Shown piece after piece: positions 60,924-64,000 of a stretch of 64,000 nt of DNA. The position numbers were made by a program, and so were the translations under genes. How positions within the stretch are numbered: the first letter of the stretch is position 1; each line of letters starts with the position of its first letter. The notes below the pieces were generated by a model. It searched no databases. It was given only the letters and a program-made list of their open reading frames with translations, and was not told the DNA's origin. Origin of the DNA: CAZKAP01 sp964550895 (GTDB lineage Bacteria; Bacteroidota; Bacteroidia; Flavobacteriales; Flavobacteriaceae); the NCBI GenBank assembly GCA_964550895.1, contig CAZKAP010000010.1:1-64000 (forward strand), in the 5' to 3' direction.

Positions 60924-62177
60924 ATGATAGATAACAACCAGTTATTGCGTTTTACCACGGCAGGGAGCGTGGATGATGGAAAAAGTACACTTATCGGCAG
61001 GCTCCTGTACGATTCGAAGTCCATATTCGAGGATCAGCTGGAAGCGGTGGAGAACACCAGCCGCAAGAAGGGACATGAAGGGGTGGACCTCGCCCTGTTT
61101 ACCGACGGCTTAAGGGACGAAAGGGAGCAGGGAATAACCATAGACGTCGCCTACCGGTACTTCACCACCCCCAAAAGGAAATTCATCATCGCCGACACCC
61201 CCGGGCACGTACAGTACACCCGAAACATGGTCACCGGTGCGTCTACGGCCAATGCTGCCCTGATCCTGGTCGATGCCCGGCACGGAGTAATCGAACAGAC
61301 CAAAAGGCACTCCTTCATTGCTTCACTGCTGCAGATACCCCATATCATCGTCTGCATCAACAAGATGGACCTGGTGGACTTCAAGGAAGAAGTCTATGAC
61401 CAGGTAATAGCACAATTCGAAGAGTTTTCGTCCAAACTCCTGGTCAAGGACGTGCGCTTTATACCCATCAGTGCACTCTTGGGAGACAATGTGGTCAACC
61501 GCTCGGAGAACATGGACTGGTATCAGGGGGCACCATTGCTTCATACTCTGGAGACCATGCACATCAGCTCCGATGTCAATAAAGTGGACCTCCGATTCCC
61601 GGTGCAAACGGTAATCCGTCCACAAAGCGAGGAACACAGAGACTACCGCGGTTATGCCGGTAGACTCGCTAGTGGTATTATACGGGAAGGAGACGAGGTT
61701 ACGATTATGCCTTCGGGCTTTACATCCCGTGTAAAGAGGGTAGAACTGGCCAATGAGTCCCTCACGGAGGCCTATGCACCCATGTCGGTAACCGTGCTGC
61801 TCGAGGACGATATCGATATTTCCCGCGGCGACATGATCGTACGATCCAACAACAAACCCGAACCTACCCAGGACCTGGAAATCATGCTGTGCTGGTTGAA
61901 CAGCACACCCATGCAGCCCGGTGCCAAATACCTCGTCCGGCATACGACCAACGAGCAAAAGGCCATGATCAAGGAGTTTGTTTACAAGATCGACATCAAT
62001 ACCCTGGAACGAAATACGGAGGATAAGGGACTCGCGATGAACGAAATTGCGAAGGTAAAGCTCAGAACGACCAAGCCCCTGATGATCGACCCATACCGGG
62101 AAAACCGGGCCACGGGCAGCCTGATCCTGATCAACGAGTCCACCAATGAGACGGTGGCGGCCGGTATGGTCGTATAG
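60924..62177 (+). CDS. cysN: Sulfate adenylyltransferase subunit 1 CysN
   Basis: 417 residues. The GTPase subunit of ATP sulfurylase. AGSVDDGKSTLIGRLLYDSK near 13-32, the DTPGHVQYTRNMVTGAS motif near 91 and NKMDLVDF near 147, then elongation-factor-like domains. No CysC domain is fused at the C-terminus; the stand-alone CysC at 59366 does that job. GTP hydrolysis drives sulfate adenylylation. It is the last gene of the operon, followed by a terminator that also covers the end of the opposite sulfotransferase gene. Confidence 0.95.
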   Translation: MIDNNQLLRFTTAGSVDDGKSTLIGRLLYDSKSIFEDQLEAVENTSRKKGHEGVDLALFTDGLRDEREQGITIDVAYRYFTTPKRKFIIADTPGHVQYTRNMVTGASTANAALILVDARHGVIEQTKRHSFIASLLQIPHIIVCINKMDLVDFKEEVYDQVIAQFEEFSSKLLVKDVRFIPISALLGDNVVNRSENMDWYQGAPLLHTLETMHISSDVNKVDLRFPVQTVIRPQSEEHRDYRGYAGRLASGIIREGDEVTIMPSGFTSRVKRVELANESLTEAYAPMSVTVLLEDDIDISRGDMIVRSNNKPEPTQDLEIMLCWLNSTPMQPGAKYLVRHTTNEQKAMIKEFVYKIDINTLERNTEDKGLAMNEIAKVKLRTTKPLMIDPYRENRATGSLILINESTNETVAAGMVV

Positions 62178-62187
62178 AAAAAAGAGA

Positions 62188-62218
62188 ACGGGTCTTGCTT
62201 GTTACAGGATCCGTTTTT
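62188..62218. terminator. Terminator after cysN, overlapping the sulfotransferase 3' end
   Basis: ACGGGTC (62188-62194) and GATCCGT (62208-62214) form a 7-base stem with one G-U pair and a 13-base loop, followed by TTTTG. The stop codon of the minus-strand sulfotransferase (62202-62204) lies within it. Confidence 0.65.
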
Positions 62219-62897
62219 GTTTTATTCCATCAAAATCGTAGCCGAGCTCATCCAGATCCTTTTTGAAGTAGTCCGCAACCAATTTTTTGGTCTCCTCGGT
62301 GTAATAGCTGCGGTAATCCTTATTTTTCTTTTTTGAGGGGTTTAAATGCATAAGGCCAGACTTGTCTCGTATGTTCAGCTTATTCTTTATAAAATCGATG
62401 TCTTCATTAAGACTTTCAAAATACCCTATATAGTTTACTAATATTTCCCCAGTTTCAGGATCAGTTATAAACTTCCATTGACAGGACGGTTTTTTTGCTA
62501 ATTCCCATTTCACAAATTCGGTAAAACTCATTTCTCGGACTGTTTTATGGCCAATATGAGCTTTTTTTTGTTTCATATAGGTGTACAAACTAACCATTCG
62601 ATCGAAAGGGTTTCGTACGAACGCGAATTTAAAGTACTGGTTATACCTCTTTGCACCCATAAACTCCTTGATCTCAATGGCAGGCGCATGCATGTGAACA
62701 CCGGTGAATAGTTTGTAATTACCATTATGCCAACGCATTACTCTCACTATTACGGCTATTATTTTTTTGGAAATCAGGTAGTGAAAAGCAAGCCTGTCCC
62801 TTAGTCTCGCGTGGGGGGCGAAAAGGGTACGAACGGATGTCCCGGCAGTTTTGTAAATATGAATAAAAACAAACTTCTTTCGGTGTGATATTAACAT
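62202..62897 (-). CDS. Sulfotransferase family 2 protein, copy A
   Basis: 231 residues. The PAPS-binding 5'-phosphosulfate loop is FIHIYKTAGTSVRT near 11-24, and the 3'-phosphate motif FAFVRNPFDRMVSLYTYM near 91-108 with the Arg and Ser residues that hold PAPS. KKFVFIHIYKTAGTS is the family start in marine Bacteroidota. It would transfer sulfate to a sugar hydroxyl. Very similar to the next gene (same first 12 residues, same RNPFD block), so the two arose by tandem duplication. Convergent with cysN. No signal peptide, so it acts in the cytoplasm, on nucleotide sugars or lipid-linked repeat units. Confidence 0.88.
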   Translation of the reverse strand: MLISHRKKFVFIHIYKTAGTSVRTLFAPHARLRDRLAFHYLISKKIIAVIVRVMRWHNGNYKLFTGVHMHAPAIEIKEFMGAKRYNQYFKFAFVRNPFDRMVSLYTYMKQKKAHIGHKTVREMSFTEFVKWELAKKPSCQWKFITDPETGEILVNYIGYFESLNEDIDFIKNKLNIRDKSGLMHLNPSKKKNKDYRSYYTEETKKLVADYFKKDLDELGYDFDGIKQKRIL

Positions 62898-63192
62898 CTT
62901 TTTGGATTTTAAGGATCAGAGGTATTGATTATACTTTTAATGAAGTAACGTAAACTCTAGATAATAAGGTTGCTGTTTGGAAAACTCTTTTTTCAAAATA
63001 TTATTATTCCAAATCGGCTTTTGTGGCAGGTTGTGATTGACGAATTGGGTACTGCCACACTTTACTGTACATGAAGTTAAGTGCCAAAAGGCTATCAGGA
63101 TGCCGCATTATTCAATTAAAAATCGCACCAAAGGTCTTTGTTTACATGTAGAGAAAGAATTGTAAAAGGGATCCTGCTTGTTACAGAATCCA
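62898..63192. other. 295-base spacer between the two sulfotransferase genes
   Basis: AT-rich. The last 30 or so bases resemble the sequence at the 3' end of the first copy, so the duplication includes the downstream flank. No promoter or other feature was recognised. Confidence 0.4.
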
Positions 63193-63879
63193 TCATTGTA
63201 TTATTCCATCAAAATGGTAGCCGAGCTCATCCAGATCCTTGCGGAAGTAGGATGCGACCAATTCCCTGGCCTCATCAGTATAATAGGATCTATAGTCCTT
63301 TTTATCGCGCTGACTGGATGGATTCTTATGCTTTACATCGCCTGCTTTTTGAATACCAAACTTATTCTTCAGAAACTCCAGGTCCTCATTAATACGTTCG
63401 AAGTATCCGATGTAGTTTACGATGATTTCTCCTGATTCGGGATCGGAAATAAAGTCATATTGGAGTCTTGGTTTCCTTTTAATTTCCCACCTCACAAAGT
63501 CTGTGAATTCCATTTCCTGAAGTATTTTATGGTCTTTATGAGCCGCGTTCTGTCGGATGTAGAAATACAAGCTAACCATCAGGTCGAAAGGATTTCTCAC
63601 AAACACGAAGCTGTAGTATCGGTCGAACTTCTTTGCCCCCATATACCTCTTAATATCTATGGCCGGGGCGTGCTTATGAACTCCTGTAAATTGCTTGTGC
63701 CCATCGTCGTACCAACCCATAATCCGGATGATCAGGGAAGCGGCCAGACGCGTGGGCAAAAACCTGAAAACAAGCCGATCCCGGAGCCGGGCATAGGGAA
63801 GGAACAAATCGGTGATTGAGGTTCCCGCCGTCTTGTATATGTGAACGAAAACGAATTTCTTTCGATGGGAAATGAGCAT
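63193..63879 (-). CDS. Sulfotransferase family 2 protein, copy B
   Basis: 228 residues. Same architecture as copy A: FVHIYKTAGTSITDLF, HKHAPAIDIKRYMGAKKF, FVFVRNPFDLMVSLYFYI, and a C-terminal DKKDYRSYYTDEARELVASYFRKDLDELGYHFDGI segment, the last shared almost word for word with copy A. Compared with copy A it stops four codons earlier at a TGA (Ile-Ile-Gln, stop) where copy A continues Lys-Gln-Lys-Arg-Ile-Leu; the downstream codons still encode Trp-Ile-Leu, so the tail looks newly lost. PAPS-binding residues are intact. The two copies may act on different positions or sugars. Its upstream region to the window end holds nothing recognised. Confidence 0.88.
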   Translation of the reverse strand: MLISHRKKFVFVHIYKTAGTSITDLFLPYARLRDRLVFRFLPTRLAASLIIRIMGWYDDGHKQFTGVHKHAPAIDIKRYMGAKKFDRYYSFVFVRNPFDLMVSLYFYIRQNAAHKDHKILQEMEFTDFVRWEIKRKPRLQYDFISDPESGEIIVNYIGYFERINEDLEFLKNKFGIQKAGDVKHKNPSSQRDKKDYRSYYTDEARELVASYFRKDLDELGYHFDGIIQ

Positions 63880-64000
63880 GCTGCTGAATATTAAGTAAAG
63901 CGAGATAATTTTATTACCGGGCTAAATATAGTATATCCGGGCTTGCCTGATCTTAATTAAGGTCCAGTGCACTCGTTTTCACGATAAAATTTTCTTGCCA

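Overview
The window looks like chromosome of a marine-type member of the Bacteroidota, most likely family Flavobacteriaceae. The reasons are the gliding genes gldF/gldG, a giant secreted protein with a type IX secretion (T9SS) C-terminal sorting domain, lipoproteins with short lipoboxes, promoters of the TTTG / TAnnTTTG type, and weak ribosome-binding sites. Genus is not determinable by eye. No rRNA, tRNA or CRISPR was seen. A run of 10 N at 25963-25972 is a scaffold gap.

Region 1 (1-3976) is the end of an AT-rich integrated element: a partial gene at the left edge, small accessory genes, an excisionase-like protein, a tyrosine recombinase and a helix-turn-helix protein. It stops exactly at the last codons of mnmE, which is probably the attachment site; the other end lies off the left edge. 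Region 2 (3959-12281) is conserved backbone: mnmE-dnaN, gldG-gldF, a small ABM-domain protein and a SAM hydroxide adenosyltransferase on the minus strand, and phoH-purC on the plus strand.

Region 3 (12428-52963) is a large Wzx/Wzy-type capsule or exopolysaccharide locus. It starts with a CpsB-type PHP phosphatase, which converges on a 3077-residue T9SS cargo protein (13245-22478). A minus-strand operon follows with a DegT aminotransferase, a membrane FlaA1/PglF-like dehydratase, Wza and Wzc. The plus strand then carries UDP-glucose dehydrogenase and UDP-glucuronate epimerase, a beta-helix lipoprotein, the flippase, glycosyltransferases, a decayed IS3 element, the polymerase, GDP-fucose genes (gmd, fcl on minus), UDP-N-acetyl-L-fucosamine genes (fnlA, a small cupin, capF/fnlB, fnlC), more glycosyltransferases and the initiating phosphoglycosyltransferase.

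Region 4 (53303-63879) carries a TSP3/LRR lipoprotein, a small HNH protein, an ATP-grasp/HAD pair, a PAPS operon (cysQ, tandem DUF2061, cysC, cysD, cysN) and two tandem sulfotransferases on the opposite strand. No PAPS reductase or sulfite reductase is seen, so the activated sulfate is most simply explained as feeding sulfation of the polysaccharide made by region 3. The predicted product is a sulfated capsule that may contain fucose, N-acetylfucosamine and uronic acids.

Base composition changes sharply along the window. Backbone and nucleotide-sugar genes are GC-richer. The integrated element, roughly 33000-39480, 51900-53300, 54830-56250 and the sulfotransferase block are visibly AT-rich. 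Two of these switches fall inside lipoprotein genes. This suggests the locus was assembled by repeated recombination.
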